In this document: positions 1-13,321 of the stretch, one piece after another
Numbering within the stretch: position 1 is the first letter of the stretch
Layout of the letters: the number at the start of each line of letters is the position of its first letter
NCBI GenBank assembly: GCA_038503075.1
Contig: JBCAML010000020.1
Span: 310,001 to 374,000 of the forward strand
Source: Gyromitra esculenta
Taxonomy: Eukaryota > Ascomycota > Pezizomycetes > Pezizales > Discinaceae
Direction of reading: 5' to 3'
Length of the DNA stretch: 64,000 bases
Program-made: the position numbers and the translations under genes
The notes under the pieces: generated by a model
The model's database searches: none
What the model saw: the letters and a program-made list of their open reading frames with translations, nothing else
Told to the model about the DNA's origin: nothing

Positions 1-631
1 CCCAATTTGTGGCTTTTAATCTCGACGCATGATAAGATATCTACATCACTCTACTCAATCGCCTTGTAGTGTTGCTGAAGCTTCGAGTGATGAACCTGGA
101 TATTCTTTCGTCATATTGAATCACAATATATCACTCGATTTTCTTTAAACCCCGAGTTTTTTTAAAGTTTATACCACTAAAACATTCGTGCATGTGGAAC
201 ATGCACTCAACTTCAACATTACAGGCGACAATAGTATTCGGGATACGGTAGAAAACTCTAAAAATAGGGGGCATTTTTCTAACTAGGCCTGTAGTAGTAA
301 GAAAAACAGATGTACCCACGACGCGCGCTGGGAAAGTATTACTTTGATAGAGGTAAAGACAGTACTCAGTGAAAGAGATGAGTTATCCTAGAAATGCTAT
401 CTGTCGAGATGGTGGTATCAATAGCATTGTAAATTACACAGAATGTATTATTCTTGCGAGGGAGAATTCTAGGGTAACTCCCTAAGAAAAGTTACATAGG
501 CTAGAGTGAAGTAATATGAGAATTAGCGACTTCATTAATGAACGAATGCTCGTGCTATTGATGCTAAGGATACAAGAGAAAATCAAAGAAAGAAACCGTC
601 GCAGTGCCTAAATTCTTTCCAAGAGATTCCA
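1..631. other. Intergenic, no gene seen
   Basis: No reading frame with gene-like composition or credible splice structure is visible. The stretch is A+T-rich and contains two copies of the recurrent 8-mer ATCACTCG in opposite orientation (84-91 and 130-137). Its right end is probably the 3' untranslated region of the minus-strand proteasome-chaperone gene. Confidence 0.5.
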
Positions 632-2450
632 CTACATCTCCATAGTGGCTACCTCCCCACCTGCAGCATTTCCCCACAAACCAACTTTTATCCTCTCTTC
701 AACAACAACTTTCCATCCTTCACCGCCTGGAACCTCATCGCCTGCTCTCATAAGTACCCTCAACACCGTCTCTAAAATTTCCAGTTTTCTCACCGCAACA
801 GTATAAGCCGTACTCGTCGGATCTCTTGCTGCTCCTGCAAATCTCTGCGGTGGAGTGATTAAAAATGACATCACCCCAGGAGTATTAACAACTTCCTTAA
901 TTCCCCAATATGCACCAGTCGAGTCTTGTGCGATCGTAAGATTTTCAATAAGACGCATACACGAGAGGACTACATCGCGAAGTGCGAGCGTAGAAGCATA
1001 AGAAGTAATTTTTTTCCACATTTCTGGATGGATGGAATGGTAGTGATCATAAAGGGAGCAACCGCTTCCGGGCTTGGAGAGAATGTTGGATAGAGCGTTA
1101 ATGTATTCTGGAAATGGCGGGGAAATGGGTATCAGAGCAGCCACACGTTTTCCAGCATCGCTTGTGAGTACGGAGGTCGGAAGAGATGAGAGAATATCCA
1201 GGGAGGGAGCGTGGGGGTTATGACGATTGTCCTCAAGTATGAATTGGATCCTCTCAAGAAGGACATCTACTAGAGATTTCCCTAGGGTTGGGGGAGATGG
1301 CTCCGAGGTTTTTCGTCTTTTCGAGCTTCGATTGTTGGGAATCGCAGGTGCGGGCGAAGATAGGAGCTGTATGGGATGTAGGCGGATAAAAGTAGCGATA
1401 TATTCAGCTGCCTTAGATTCTAAGAATTGCTGGTCGATCATATCGTTTGAATATGCCTCGGGAGCAAGGTATCTGCCTACGGTAGATCCATGAAGCCCAG
1501 AGGTCTGGAGATAGTTTAGGGCTTTTGACGATACCTCAGGGGTAGTACCGGTTTCTTGTAACAGCAAAGTGTAGAAATCCAGTAGGATCATATGCATAAT
1601 GACATCCTCATCGATGTTGACTGTATATTTCGCAGCGAATTCTAGCAGTCCTTGGCAGTTTTTATCCGCCGTGTATTTCGAGTCAACCTCTGGTAACGTC
1701 GTGACGGCATCAAAATCTAATGCCGCAAGTCTTGCAACAAACCCCAATAACCTTCCTTGTGCTTGAGTCTTCGATTTTTTTCCTCCATGCAGCTCATCCC
1801 CACTCCAGGAACAAATCCTGAAAAATACCTCGTAAACGCCCTTATCCTCTAACACCCGTCGCCATAGTAGCCCTTTCCCCACATTCTCATGGAAATCGAC
1901 CGATAATAGCCCAACTAGGACATCGGCGGCTTTTGACGCGACACCAATATCTTCACTCAATAGTAGCACTTCGATAAGTTTCTTGATGACGTCACTCCAG
2001 GAAGCAACGATGCTAGTGTCCGAAGCTGTAGAGGCTGCCTTCTGGAGAATAGATAACCCTAGTTGTTGGATCGGTGGTGAAGGGGCAGATAGAGTCTGGA
2101 GAATAGTTGATTGCTCAGCCAAAGGGAGGATCTCAGAGAATGAGGTTGCGGAAAGAAGGTGGAGGAGGAGATTCGTTAAAGGCGCTGGATCCTGCCTAAG
2201 TACAAAAAGCGTAGACGAGATCAACGGAGCGAGAGTTGGAAGTAAAGGCCTAAGATGTTGCTCTATCGTTTTTTAACTGTTAACAAAGGGCAGTAATAGA
2301 TGTGATCCTGAGAAACAGACCGGTTAGTTGAGCTGTGAAGGTCTCAACTAGACGAACATCGAGCTCCGTTTCTGAGGGGTTGGAGAGCAGAGAATTGAGA
2401 TTAACGAGGAGCTCTGGCAGATTAGGAGGAAATTCATTTTGGGAAGCCAT
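632..2450 (-). CDS. 26S proteasome assembly chaperone, Hsm3/PSMD5 (S5b)-like
   Basis: Spliced model: exon 1 at 2321-2450, intron 2263-2320 (58 nt, GTCTGT donor, GTTAAC branch, ATAG acceptor), exon 2 at 632-2262, giving 586 residues. The start is the ATG at 2450; reading on without the intron stops at once, so splicing is needed to join the N-terminal part to the long downstream frame. The protein is an all-helical, leucine-rich, HEAT/ARM-like solenoid typical of the Hsm3/PSMD5 family, which binds the C-terminus of the Rpt1 ATPase during assembly of the 19S base. Supporting segments are LLLHLLSATSFSEILPLAEQ near the N-terminus and KKLIEVLLLSEDIGVASKAA further on, plus family-like overall length (about 500-590 residues). 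A basic patch (SSKRRK) sits mid-protein. The family assignment is by recognition and no search was run. The donor is not strictly consensus, so the exact N-terminal junction is the least certain part. Confidence 0.75.
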
Positions 2451-3733
2451 ATTCTCTAGATGAGGATTCTGACGATGAAGTTGATGAAGCTGTTCGACAG
2501 AGGTTGAGTGAGGCTGAGGCTGAAAGGTGGGGTGGCAATTAGTCAGCCCCCACTAGTAAGTGCTTCGAGTGATTTATTGTGGTAGCAACCCGTGTGTTGG
2601 GTCGATGTGGGATCGGATCACCCCCCAAAGCGTAGTAAGTGTCGTAAAAACTTGAGAAATTAATGGGTAGTGCACTTTCCTAGATCTAACTTAGATTGAT
2701 TTAGGAAAAATCTGAGATCAACATATGTAGACATACCCCTTGATCTCTAAAAAAAAAAATTCACGGGCTAATGGCGAGGTTAATACCTTGGAACAGCACC
2801 ACCCAATTTCTCGAGTTTTCACGGTATTAAAATATCGCATGAGTTTGTTCATGTACATATGTGGCGAATCTATATACCCTGAAGTTCCAGATTACAAATA
2901 TCATGATTGCATGATTCCGGGTGGCACTTGCGAGTAATCTCGAAGCTTCTCGAAGAGCACATGTATGTATAGTGTAGTGCCCTACACGCAGAGCCTGAAA
3001 CCACACTTTAGTAAAGATCAATAAAGCTTTAGTGAAGATTTTTATGGAGTCGCGTGAGATAATCGTCGCGTATCTACCTTGTTCCTAGCTCCATAGTCTA
3101 CGCGTTGAGTGTGCCTAATGAAGAAATAAATAATAATAGATAATACCTTGTTCCTAGCCTGAGGTATTATTGTGTTCCTGTGGTCAGTGTTATTGATATT
3201 GTGTGCGTATCCTGCGGCCTAGCCTTTGAGCTTCAGAAATACGGTATCTTAGGGGCGTTGTTAATCACTAATCCCGCGAACGCGCTTTCTGATATTTGCT
3301 GTGTTCTGTGCTCTAGTAGCTAGATCTTGTCACTAATTTTTGGTAACGGTTAACTCTATACTACCGCTTACTAGTGAAATAGCAACAGACAAGGCGGGAG
3401 TATACATGGATCTATCTGATCCTGCAAAAAGATTCCATGAAAGGATCCATATATGTATTTACAACTTCTTACTTCTCCAGCCTTCGAGAAGGCAAGAGCA
3501 ACAACTCAACCTAGTATAACATACTGACTTCTTCACTTGAAAGCCTTTAATACCCGTCCTACTAAATAGATATGAACATTAGTCCTCTCTCATGTCCTGT
3601 CTTATACAGTTCCTCTGATAACATTGAGTTTAGTCTATACCCACCGATTGGGATTATATTTTCAAATCAAAGCTAAAATCTTCACTATATCTAGAAAGAA
3701 GCCGTCACCATCAAGAGACCTGCCGCTCAACCT
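2451..3733. other. Intergenic between divergent genes
   Basis: This is the shared upstream region of the minus-strand proteasome chaperone and the plus-strand lysine-rich gene. Short frames at 2740-3021 lack gene-like composition. One ATCACTCG-type motif lies at 2566-2573. An additional 5' exon for the downstream gene is possible, because an acceptor-like ATCTAG precedes an in-frame stretch just upstream of 3734. Confidence 0.5.
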
Positions 3734-4840
3734 ATGCCCAAGATGAGCTCTAAACAGGGAGACGCTCTATCGGAAGACTCAAAAGGCCAGATACCAGATA
3801 AGATGAACAAGACAGAAGAGCAAGAAAAGGCGCAAAATCTTGACTCTAAAGAGGTAAAGAAAATCGATGATATATTGACAAAGGCTGAGGTCGAACCGGC
3901 AAAGCGAAAGTGGGAAGAAGATGAAAGCGACTCCGAAGAATCCACAAAGTCAGGATCAGAAGTGGAAGGGGATATCGATCTTGGTGGCAATTCAGGTGGT
4001 GAGGATTCAGCACTGGAAACTCCAAAGGTAAACTACAGCCTTTATCGCCTCTAAATGCAGATCGTAAAGGCCTAGTTTACGTAATATATTTATAGATAAA
4101 ATCACAACGAACCTCGCCACGTGCGCCATCTCCACCCAGCAAGAAACAAAAGAAACAAAGCGCAGCCGAGAAAGCACGGGGCGGAGCCGCCCCTAAACCA
4201 CCAAAAAAAACCAAGGGACATTCGTCAAAAGCAATAAGAGAAAAGGCAGGAGAAGAAGAGGGAGATAGACATGTAGGTCCGACCCCAAAAGGTAAAAATA
4301 TGACTAGCAGCGAAGATTTAGAAGATAGGGATGGTAAAGAAGATGAAGAAATGGATGAAACCCCCAAAGGGAAGGGAAGAAAGAAAAAGGCCACCAATAC
4401 GACTAACTCAAAGGCAAGTTCTGACTTTGTCTTATCTCCGTGTATATACGTGTCAGTCATATATGCGGCGTAACATACGATTAGGCCCCGTATCTAACAT
4501 GCTTCAAATGCCACAGAAATCACCCAGCCCCATACCAAAACGTGCAACTAAACAATCGGCAAAGAATCCTAGCAAAGAATCCGCTGAAGGGGACGATTCC
4601 ATCACATCTTCAGATGCCGTAGTTAACAAGGCGGGGGAAAATAGTGGACGAAAGTGCACTATTATGACCAAAGCTGAAATCGAGATTATCTTCGACCTCG
4701 CGACAGAGAAGTTAGAGTGGGGAGCACTCGCCAATACCCTAAACGAGAGATCAGGCGGAACAAAGCACGTATCGAGTAGGCTGAAGAGACATTGGGTTTT
4801 AGTGCTGCGGAAGAAAGTTGTGGGTGGCTATGCCGACTGA
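3734..4840 (+). CDS. Lysine-rich nuclear protein with C-terminal Myb/SANT-like segment
   Basis: Three exons: 3734-4027, 4096-4413 and 4517-4840, all phase 0, giving 311 residues. Intron 1 (4028-4095) is GTAAAC...TTATAG. Intron 2 (4414-4516) appears to be a GC-AG intron, GCAAGT...CCACAG, with a TCTAAC branch point. The first two exons encode a highly charged Lys/Glu/Ser tract with nuclear-localisation-like stretches. The last exon ends in a compact hydrophobic segment (about residues 255-311) with the spacing W-x2-LA-x2-L...SRLKRHW, resembling a degenerate Myb/SANT DNA-binding helix bundle. Function is unknown; a chromatin-associated role is inference. An in-frame open stretch directly upstream (KRPAAQ before the first Met) follows an AG acceptor, so the true start could be in an unseen upstream exon. 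Confidence 0.55.
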
Positions 4841-7332
4841 TCTAACTGCATATACATATGCCCTAGCTACATGCAGCTATTCGTGGGAATTTAAGTATGG
4901 TATATACATGTAGCTATGATCGTTGCTGCTCTCTCATTCGCTGTCACTAAAATAGGCTATATAAATAGTATTCCTCAGGCTTCAAATAACGAGTTACAGC
5001 GATTGAATGTGGATTTGTCAATATAATTATGCTATCACGCTTGAAAGCGGATAGACACGCCTCTCTCGGGGTACCACGCGTGGCCGCTGAAAAAGCTATA
5101 GGTTCGATCATGATATCTCACTCGAGTATATAAGCCATTGGCGCTGGGAGAGCCTTCCAAGCCACCGCAAGCATGTGCCTGTACCTTGGGTTTGTGAGAC
5201 TAATAGCTATTACTAGGCTTTGGCGTACCGCAAACCCCCGAAAAACTGGGCTGCGTTTGCTGGGATATTAAACTTGCCACTAACACGCGGAGGAATTTCT
5301 TGGAGATAAAGCGGCGCGTCTAAGCCGATTTCAGGTTATCCATAGACCAATCTAAGTTGGATTCCTGGAAGTGCGCTACCAAAGTTTCCGAGTTATTACG
5401 GTAGCTGGCTGTTCTTACAAGTACATAACATATGACACAGAGCTTGCTTTTATTAAGCAGTCCTACGATATCCACACTCACAACAGCGCCTAGACGCACC
5501 AGAATTAAAACATCCATCTACAGGCAAAGTCTAATTGAGCAATTTCCTATTAAACGCTCATTCGCTTGCTACCCTATTGGGCCAGGGTTGATTAATCAAT
5601 CGCGAGTGGATCGTGGTAGTTCGGGTTACGGCAAGCTGCAGGTGGTAGGGTCTAGGCGTTTGGTCTAATGAATTACATGAAACTCTCAGCTCCTATGGAG
5701 TTAGATCCGGCAGAAAGCAGGTACATGATCGAGGCCAACTGTAGCCTCGTTCACCGAAGACATAATATTATTAAAAACGTATATCCATATATAGATGAAG
5801 CGGTTTTCCGTGATCCGTCAACGCTTCTTCGAGTAAACTTGGCACTTTCTCCCGATCCGAACATGTTTGTATCCACGGAGACTTTATGCTCGGCATCGAG
5901 ATGGATACATGTAGTACAGGAAGTACGGGCCGACGAGTACTTTACAGTGGAGCGATTTGCGTGAGGTTTCATCTCGTGTATACCCACTTCAATTTGTATG
6001 GGGTTCTCCGGCTTAGAGTAGACGTTGTCGGGACCCTGTCGTTTCCCTGCGGGTGGGACCACGAACCCCGGCGCTGGTACTATCGATACCAGGTTCTTAT
6101 CGATAAGAGACGCGAAAGACCGCATTCTAACCTCTGTCACAGTAGAATTATCACGTTATATAAGCCCATATGAATTCTGGTGCTAGAATATCTCTGTTAA
6201 AGGATTTCGCGTGTCTTTGGGCTTTTTTTATCGCGTCTGCTCTTGGCCCGTCAAGCGGAGAGACACAAGCCAGGGAGCTACATGCCTGATTAGGAAAACA
6301 AATCCCTCGTCTCCTCACATGCGCGCAAGTCTTTTCCGCCCGCGCTATCAGTTCCGATCTGAATTGGGATCTGAGAGTGACGGCAAGCAAGGTACATGTT
6401 TTGCATACATATCTGTTCACGGGGCTGTCAGAAGGATTATTGAGCCCCTCTGGGATTAACGGAAGTGGTTAGATTGCTACAGGAAGGGTTAAAATACGAC
6501 GAAGGCAGGCTATTGGACAAAGGATATGGAATATTTTTCCGGATGGTTTGCCTCTCTGCTTGCACGTTGCACATTTTCCTATCTGGTGGAATTCCGATAC
6601 TGCTGACGGTGAACCATAGAAAAAAAGAAAGCATGAGCGATAGATAGTTGCCCCGCCTTGACAACAGCAATAGACAACGGACGACTACCTGGCAACAATC
6701 TTCCTAAATTTTGAGAGCAAGTGGAAATGGACGGATTCATGCAAGTATCTCAGGTTTCTCATTCAGCTTTCTTATGACTCTTGCCTTCTTTCATCGCATG
6801 TAACGGCTGTTAGCTAACCGTGTTCTCGCCCCGCAGACAGCAACCGCCATTGCCATAGAATAGTTGCCAATATCAAAAACAGACAGCATAGATCTGTGCG
6901 AGGATATAGAATTCAGGCTTGCTTAGCGTTGAAGAGCTATAAGAAGGCATCCTATGAGTGATCACGGACTTGTCCGACATTTCCCAAGGCTCAAAGGAAA
7001 AGGCTACAGACACTTTACTTGTTGACAAATCCTAGCGTCGACATAGTTGAGGATAAATCTTCGTGGCTAGTTGGTGTAACACTCGATCCTTCAGACAACA
7101 CCCTGCTATTAGATTTCTGTTACTATAAGGGAGTAGCACCAGGACGCAGGCCTAGGGCAGCAGAGAACAAGTCATTATCACAAGAAACACCACCTACGCC
7201 AAAAACCACAGCTTAGACAGAAAGTCAATCTTTTTGACGACTGATATCGCACAGATTCATTCCCTACGTTCATCCGGGGGAGTCCAATCATCCATCTACT
7301 AGTCTAGAATAATCGGCGGAGATTCCTTCAAA
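4841..7332. other. Intergenic, decayed sequence
   Basis: About 2.5 kb with several short open frames on both strands (for example around 5670-6470) whose translations are not gene-like, overlap each other on opposite strands and lack splice continuity. TACATGTA occurs at 4905-4912 and 5906-5913. Nothing here can be supported as a gene. Confidence 0.5.
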
Positions 7333-8993
7333 ATGTTTGAAGGGGCCTTTCTACCCTACTCTGCCCTTGTGGTTATTACATTCCTAGTGTCCACCATATA
7401 TTTCTCTCTCTTCTTTAATCGAAACCGTGCCAGCGCTCAAAAACAAGCCATCATAGCCACCACACCCTCGCGGTCTGTAGGCCCTTTCGCAAAAAGCACA
7501 AACCCTGAAATGACTGCAGCCGAGAAAGTAGCTACATCCTCGGAGAAAGCTTCCACTCCAAAAAGTGTACCAATACCACCACTTTCACCTCCTAGTGCCT
7601 CTACGCGAATTTTTTTTTCGATAACAGCACTCATAACAAACATACTGCCATCTCGTCGTGGATCCCTCGCCTCGCCACTCACGGTTACTGCTGAGACACC
7701 GATGGTTGAGCGTGAGTCACCAGTGGTAAATCGATCCAAAGAGGAGATTGAAAGTTATGGAGATTTTCCAGACTATGCTGCACTAAGTGGGGTTAGACTC
7801 CCGGAACCTTATGTGGAATTCAACATTGAAAAAGCACTTCCAAGGCCTTATAGACCGTTCCGATGGGCTTACCATCAAACTATGTGTATGTAATACACAA
7901 TCCTTTAATGCTTAGAGAGTCCCGGCTCGAAACACCTTTCTTTTAAGGAGTACTAACAGCCCACAGCATTCAGGAAGATGGAGCCCGACTGGTGGCTTGA
8001 ACTCGAAAACACATACATCGACCGGGTCCACCAGCGGAAGGAACTCTTCGCCAAGCACGGTAAAGCAGTTCTCAACAGCCTCCCAGGCTCTGAGGCGGCC
8101 TGTAAAGAAACGATGGAAATGTGTTTACAGTTCCTTGTCGCTCGCTATCCACAGTATTTTTCTTTGGTCACCGAAAACCCCACCGCCGTGGCTTCCCCGC
8201 CAGATTTATTCGTAAATAGGATTCTCCATAAGGAGTTCCGCATCAAAGAAATGGATCCACTTATGGTTCTTCTGGAGAACGTGCCGGAGGATTTCGCTAT
8301 CACGTTGCAGGACGTGGATACAGGACTCTATGTGTTTAGGGCTGGTGTCATCTGCAGTAGCCTTGGATGGAACCTGGGCACGAAACTCGGAATGACATTA
8401 TCAGAAGTGCATGCACATGTTCCAGATTACAAAGAGAAACTCAAATTTTCGATGGACAGGTTCGTCACTCCTTATAATTATCCCTCATCCCTTTTGCTAA
8501 CCAAGTTTCCAGGTTCTTCACTAAGATCATGACAAATTCACCCATCCAACGTGGATCATGGGGTCTCGAAGTCGGCGAGCCCCTCTTCATGCCTCCCGGC
8601 GACCCGCATGAACTCCACAGGCTTTCTCAAAACTCACAACACACAGCATCCGATATAAACCTTCGTGTAGATTGGCAGACTCTTCGTCGGCTCCCACTGT
8701 CTGGCAGTGTCGTGTTTAATTACAAAGCACTCTTTACACCAATTTCGGAGTTTCAAGATGAACCAGGGGTCCCACAGATTGTGGCGAAAGTATTGAGGGA
8801 GGGGAAAAAGAACTTGATGGAATATAAAAGCACATGGCACGTGGAGCACGTTGTTTTGCCGTTACTAGATAAGTGGAGCGAAGAGCAGGTGGAGAATGGG
8901 TTGATAGAGAAGGAGTGGGAGGTCGCAACGTTGGAAGAGAGTCCATTGTTTAAAGGGTGGAGAGAGAAATGGAACCGCCAGCAAGGATTTTGA
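7333..8993 (+). CDS. Membrane-anchored DUF3445 / HRQ-family protein
   Basis: Three exons: 7333-7885, 7967-8459 and 8513-8993, giving 508 residues. Intron 1 is GTATGT...TACTAAC...CACAG and intron 2 is GTTCGT...TGCTAAC...TTCCAG. Both junctions restore conserved runs (YHQTM-S-FRKMEPDWW and KFSMDR-FFTKIMTNSPIQR). Residues 6-28 form one N-terminal transmembrane helix, followed by a Ser/Thr/Pro-rich linker to about residue 140 and then the DUF3445 domain (PF11927, haem-dependent oxidative N-demethylase alpha-like), with the family hallmarks MEPDWWLELE, LQFLVARYPQYF, RGSWGLEVG and LRRLPLSGSVVF. The fungal members are usually called HRQ family proteins; they are ER- or membrane-anchored and their substrate is not established. 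The length and domain order fit fungal relatives. Family identity is from recognition; the biochemical role is inferred from the domain name only. Confidence 0.85.
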
Positions 8994-11900
8994 TCTTAGT
9001 TAGGATGGTTGCGGGATATTTAGTGTATTGGGTAATTATGTTGGCGCTAATGGGTTTGTGTGATCTTTGGCCCGTCTATAAGAGGGTCCTGGGGGTGACC
9101 ATTCCTTTCACTTTATGTCTTCGTTTTGAGGTCCTTTTGTATCCTTTTAGGTATTAATTACAGTACGGGAAAGCTGGGTGTTTTTAGTACGGCATTGATG
9201 TGGTATTCTAGAGATTGCTGGATTAAGTCGGCTGTGTTACAGGACTTTTTGCCCAGCTCGGTAGCATTTCTAACTTAAGACGGTATTTCTCACCGATGCG
9301 GTAGTGAAAACACCCCTCTTTCCGCCACTGTAGCTCCATTTACATACTTCGCTTTACGCCATTTATATTAAAAAACTACATGTAACGGTGGGATAAAGGT
9401 TATACTACTAGTACAACACACTCCCGATTATAGCAGCGATTTTCCAATATCTCATTCCCATATTCTCACCATGCATAAGTATATATTATTTACTACGTCT
9501 ATGTTAATATGAGGCCTATAGTTTGTCTCAAATCAGTCCCAATTAGGCTTAGCTCGTTTATGCAATTTACTTTACCACAGAGCCCCAGAGTTTAGTTCGA
9601 GACAAGCTTATAGTGAAAAAAGGTCATATCGCTATTAATAAATACTCCCAAAATCCTATTTTCTCCTTAACAGCCCAGTAGGCAATTCTTGCCAAAGCCC
9701 AAGTTCTACACAGTTCTCGACATCACGCACCCTTAAGTCTAATTAGAGGAATTTTAGAATCACTACATGTACTCAGTATTTGTCTGGAGTGAGATAGTGC
9801 GAAGCTCAAGGCGGCAATCCGTGCTCCCCCGGTCTATTGAAACCGGATTTCTTGGCGTGGCTGCTAAATCTCCAGATTCCCCCATTCAGCCTTTCAGCCT
9901 TCCGTGTTGGATTTATTGCACCCTATGATTCTCAGCTGGAGTATTCTATTGGGTAGCGTATTCGGGAATAGTTTAAACTTCGGATTGGTTGTATCATTTG
10001 TAACAATGCGCTATCTATGGAATCTTCGCCGGTCTAAAGCTAGCCCGAGAGGGCTACCTTCTAGATCAATATTATGTAAAAAAAAAATGAAATAAACCTG
10101 AGTATACAGTAGCGAGGGTATGTCAATTCTCGTCTACCTACTGTGATTTACATTGGTATTTAATCCAGCCACCCAAGTGACTGGGGATGAAATCCTGGTC
10201 ACCCTACATGTGTACCACTGCCGATCCTTGTGGTCAACAAACAAGGCTCAGGCAGTCCCACCAAGAGGTGGTGCACTGACCTAGCAATAGCCGATGGCTG
10301 GCACAGGATTCGGAACCTGGCGGCGCGCCCTCGCCGGGATCTAATACATTAGACAAAACCCAATCCCATTGAACCATTAGAACTCCCACAAATTTATCAT
10401 ACCGAGAGGTCGATGGTAAATTTTCCTTTTCCCCTCCATAGACCCTCGTACTAGTATATCTCCCGAAAAAGTCCGGGTGCATGTAAGTCACTAATTATCA
10501 CTCGATTTTACTATCTATGCTGATTTCGGAAATATGCTTTTCAACTATGTACAGAATTATCTTGGTGCGAGATGATATGCTGCGAGTTTCCACTATACGA
10601 GTTCAAAATATATACATACAAGGAGAGTTCAACGTCTACTACTGTCTTTGAAACTCTTTTTATAATGGAGGAACTGCTTGGAAACATCGTGTTCGGTCAT
10701 AGAATGATGAGAATGAGCCATCCTGTTCGCTCTGGCATATCCAAGCATCATATCACCTGGTTAGTACTGCAGTGGGTGACCATGTGGGAATCCCAGGTAC
10801 TGAACTCAAATATTACTTTTTTTTTGTTACTCTTTCTCAAATCTCTGAGAAGATAGGACAATATAGAACATGTCCGGGTAGAAACAGCACTCCACAAAGC
10901 CAAGTCATCCATCAACCTGTGCCAAGTTAGCATTTATATATCTATAACACATAACGAATTTTCTGAACGGAAATTTCAAGTTAGATTATTTAGTAGGCAG
11001 GCAGGCAAGCAGCGAAATGGCTTTATTCTTTAGAGTTAATTAGATAATTTAAAGCTGAAATATAATAAGAGGAATCTGACTAATGACTTCACTTTAAATC
11101 CACAGCGCATATGCACAAACAGGGGTTTTATCATTTTATACTTATTGGGTGGCTATGGTCCCGCGCCAAAATTAAGTAGGTTAAGCACCAATATCAAGTA
11201 CAGGCTTTTATCAACGGCTGGCGCTGGTTCACCCCGCTGGATATACGTTCCCTTCTCGGGGCCAGCAATCTAATAAGGCTCGAATAACTAAATAATAATA
11301 TCTATTTGCTGACAGCATGTTGTTACTTGCAAATCGTCGTAACTTTTACTAGGGAAAGCTGCCACATGGATCATAAACTATTTCCCATTGAGGGTCTCAT
11401 TTCGACGATTATGGGCGTCCGTAATTTGGGATTAGGTTGTTTCTCCGTAACTATACTTATCCGTGGTTAGGACATTAGAGTGTAGTCAAAATGTAGATCT
11501 AAGAAAACCCCTACACTGCCTTCAGCAAGGGGCTATTTTACTTGCTTTTCACAAGTCGCGGCCTAGACCATGATGAGCTTGTATATACTTGCTGAGAGGA
11601 CTAAAGGTTTTAATCACATTGGTACGGCACTATGGTGATCTTAGCTACTTGCGATTGTAGAAAGTACTTGAAACTGCATACCTATATACAACTACTATCT
11701 ATCCAATGGCAAAACTATAGCCGTTATATGCTTCCGACATCGAACCCAGTAATCTCAATCCGTCATTCCAAATCTCAAGAGTCATTTATCCCGATCTAGA
11801 GGGAAAAAAGCCGGAGTACTCTGGAGTTGTTCGGGTTTCCTTTTTGAAATTAGGTTTCTGCACAAGATTCTAGGATCTTTGATGGTCAGATCTGACCGTT

Positions 11901-13321
11901 GAAACAGGGTCGAGACACAAGTGCAATAAGCTAGTCATTTAAGAATTTAACACAGTAAGAGCCTGTTTGGCGAATAGAAATATGTGGGAGTTGCATGGTG
12001 GTGGCTTAGGGATCAGTTCTAGCAGGTTGCTCTCGCCTGTATGGCGCGACTATTTTCCATCCTACGAATCCTAGAACCCCCGCCTTGGCGTGAATTTTAT
12101 TTGTGCTAACATGTCTGTCAGAGGATGAGGAATATTGGCAATTCAATGACTGAAGATCGCCAACTGGTGTGTTATTGGATCAGGCCACACATGTCAGAGG
12201 GCAGATCATTATTGCATGGCGAGTCTTAACGAATTTTAGAATGAGGAAATAATGTTTACCCCTACATGTAAGCTTAAGCTGCCTCGCGGGTTTAATATCA
12301 TTTAGGTGTAGCGTCCAGTAGAAATAAGGGTTAACGAGTGGCTGCGCAGGGTTTCTATGGTTAGTGCGTTACTAGAGTCCTCGTTTAGAATCTACAAATC
12401 CAATAGAAATGTTAAACTCTTGAGTCTCACCGGAGGCTATACAAGAGGAAGTTTAAACTTTTGAAATTGTAAGAACCCCTAGAACCTGTGTAACAAGAAA
12501 AGTCTTATTTTCAATCCACCAGTCAAATGTTTTTCTGATTGTGCTACATATGGATCTAGGGTTGTATCACACAATCGGGCCCGCCCGCCCGCCCGCATAA
12601 ATAAGCATTCCCAGGCTGCAGAAGCGGAAAAAATATATGCGTCTGTTAACGTTCTGAACACACATATTATAGGAATCGCCATCAGTTATTACCATAGGTA
12701 GGGTGGGAAATGACCGTGGCTGTGTTTCAGTAATGAGCCTAGGTAAGTTTGTTACTGATTGGCAAGTCAGTTCAAGCTTATGGTCTAAAACACTCTGGCT
12801 TATCAACTCAAGGATTATCAATAGGTTGTTTTCCGTCGGTCAGCAACTCGCACAGAGAACTTTATGTTCGAGTCCACAGAAAATCACTTAGATATCTGTT
12901 TCACTATAGACGGGCTATGTAGTCACACAGTACTGGGTATCTCAATCCCAAACGAAGTTCTCACTAAGTTAATCCTTACAAGTATATTTAGCTCATGTAA
13001 CAGCTGCTCAGGTCTATCAGAGTCTTTGTCAGGTCGAGATTGCATCTTGCAAAACCATCCAATACCAGTAAGGTCACGATCATTCTGAGAAAATATCAAT
13101 ATCAGTCAAATCAAATCAAAAGGTATAGAATTCGGTTGGGTATAAAGACGGCGGCATTTCTCCTAACGAAAATATTCCCATCACCATCAATCGTCTTCAT
13201 CATTGTCCTTCAACAGAAGCTAAACTTTCCCTCTACCAATTCTACTCAACCTATCAAATCTCTCAAGTCAACCCTTTAAGATATTCTCTCTTTCCCCCTT
13301 CTAGGCAGGTTAAAAATCACC
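8994..13321. other. Gene-poor stretch, 4.3 kb
   Basis: No gene is supported. The stretch holds three TACATGTA sites (9377-9384, 9764-9771, 12263-12270), one ATCACTCG site (10497-10504) and a short (GCCC)n tract near 12580-12596. Short open frames (such as 12479-12891 on both strands) have no start or splice context. The last 200 bases form the promoter and leader of the secreted-protein gene. Confidence 0.5.
13141..13147 (+). promoter_or_regulatory. TATA box of the secreted-protein gene
   Basis: A TATAAAG heptamer lies 175 bases upstream of the ATG at 13322, in the correct orientation. It is followed by a C/T-rich leader (13180-13320), the usual arrangement of a highly expressed fungal gene. 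Positional evidence only. Confidence 0.5.

Noticed and set aside
5432..6670. Cluster of overlapping 60-130-codon frames on both strands
   Set aside because: The frames overlap one another on opposite strands, their translations lack gene-like composition, and no splice signals link them.
10201..10380. Possible minus-strand tRNA (GGTTCCGAATCC resembles a B box)
   Set aside because: The T-loop has an extra base, there is no matching A box at the right distance and no cloverleaf closes.
12840..12890. GTTCGAGTCC resembling a tRNA B box
   Set aside because: No A box or acceptor stem is found upstream.
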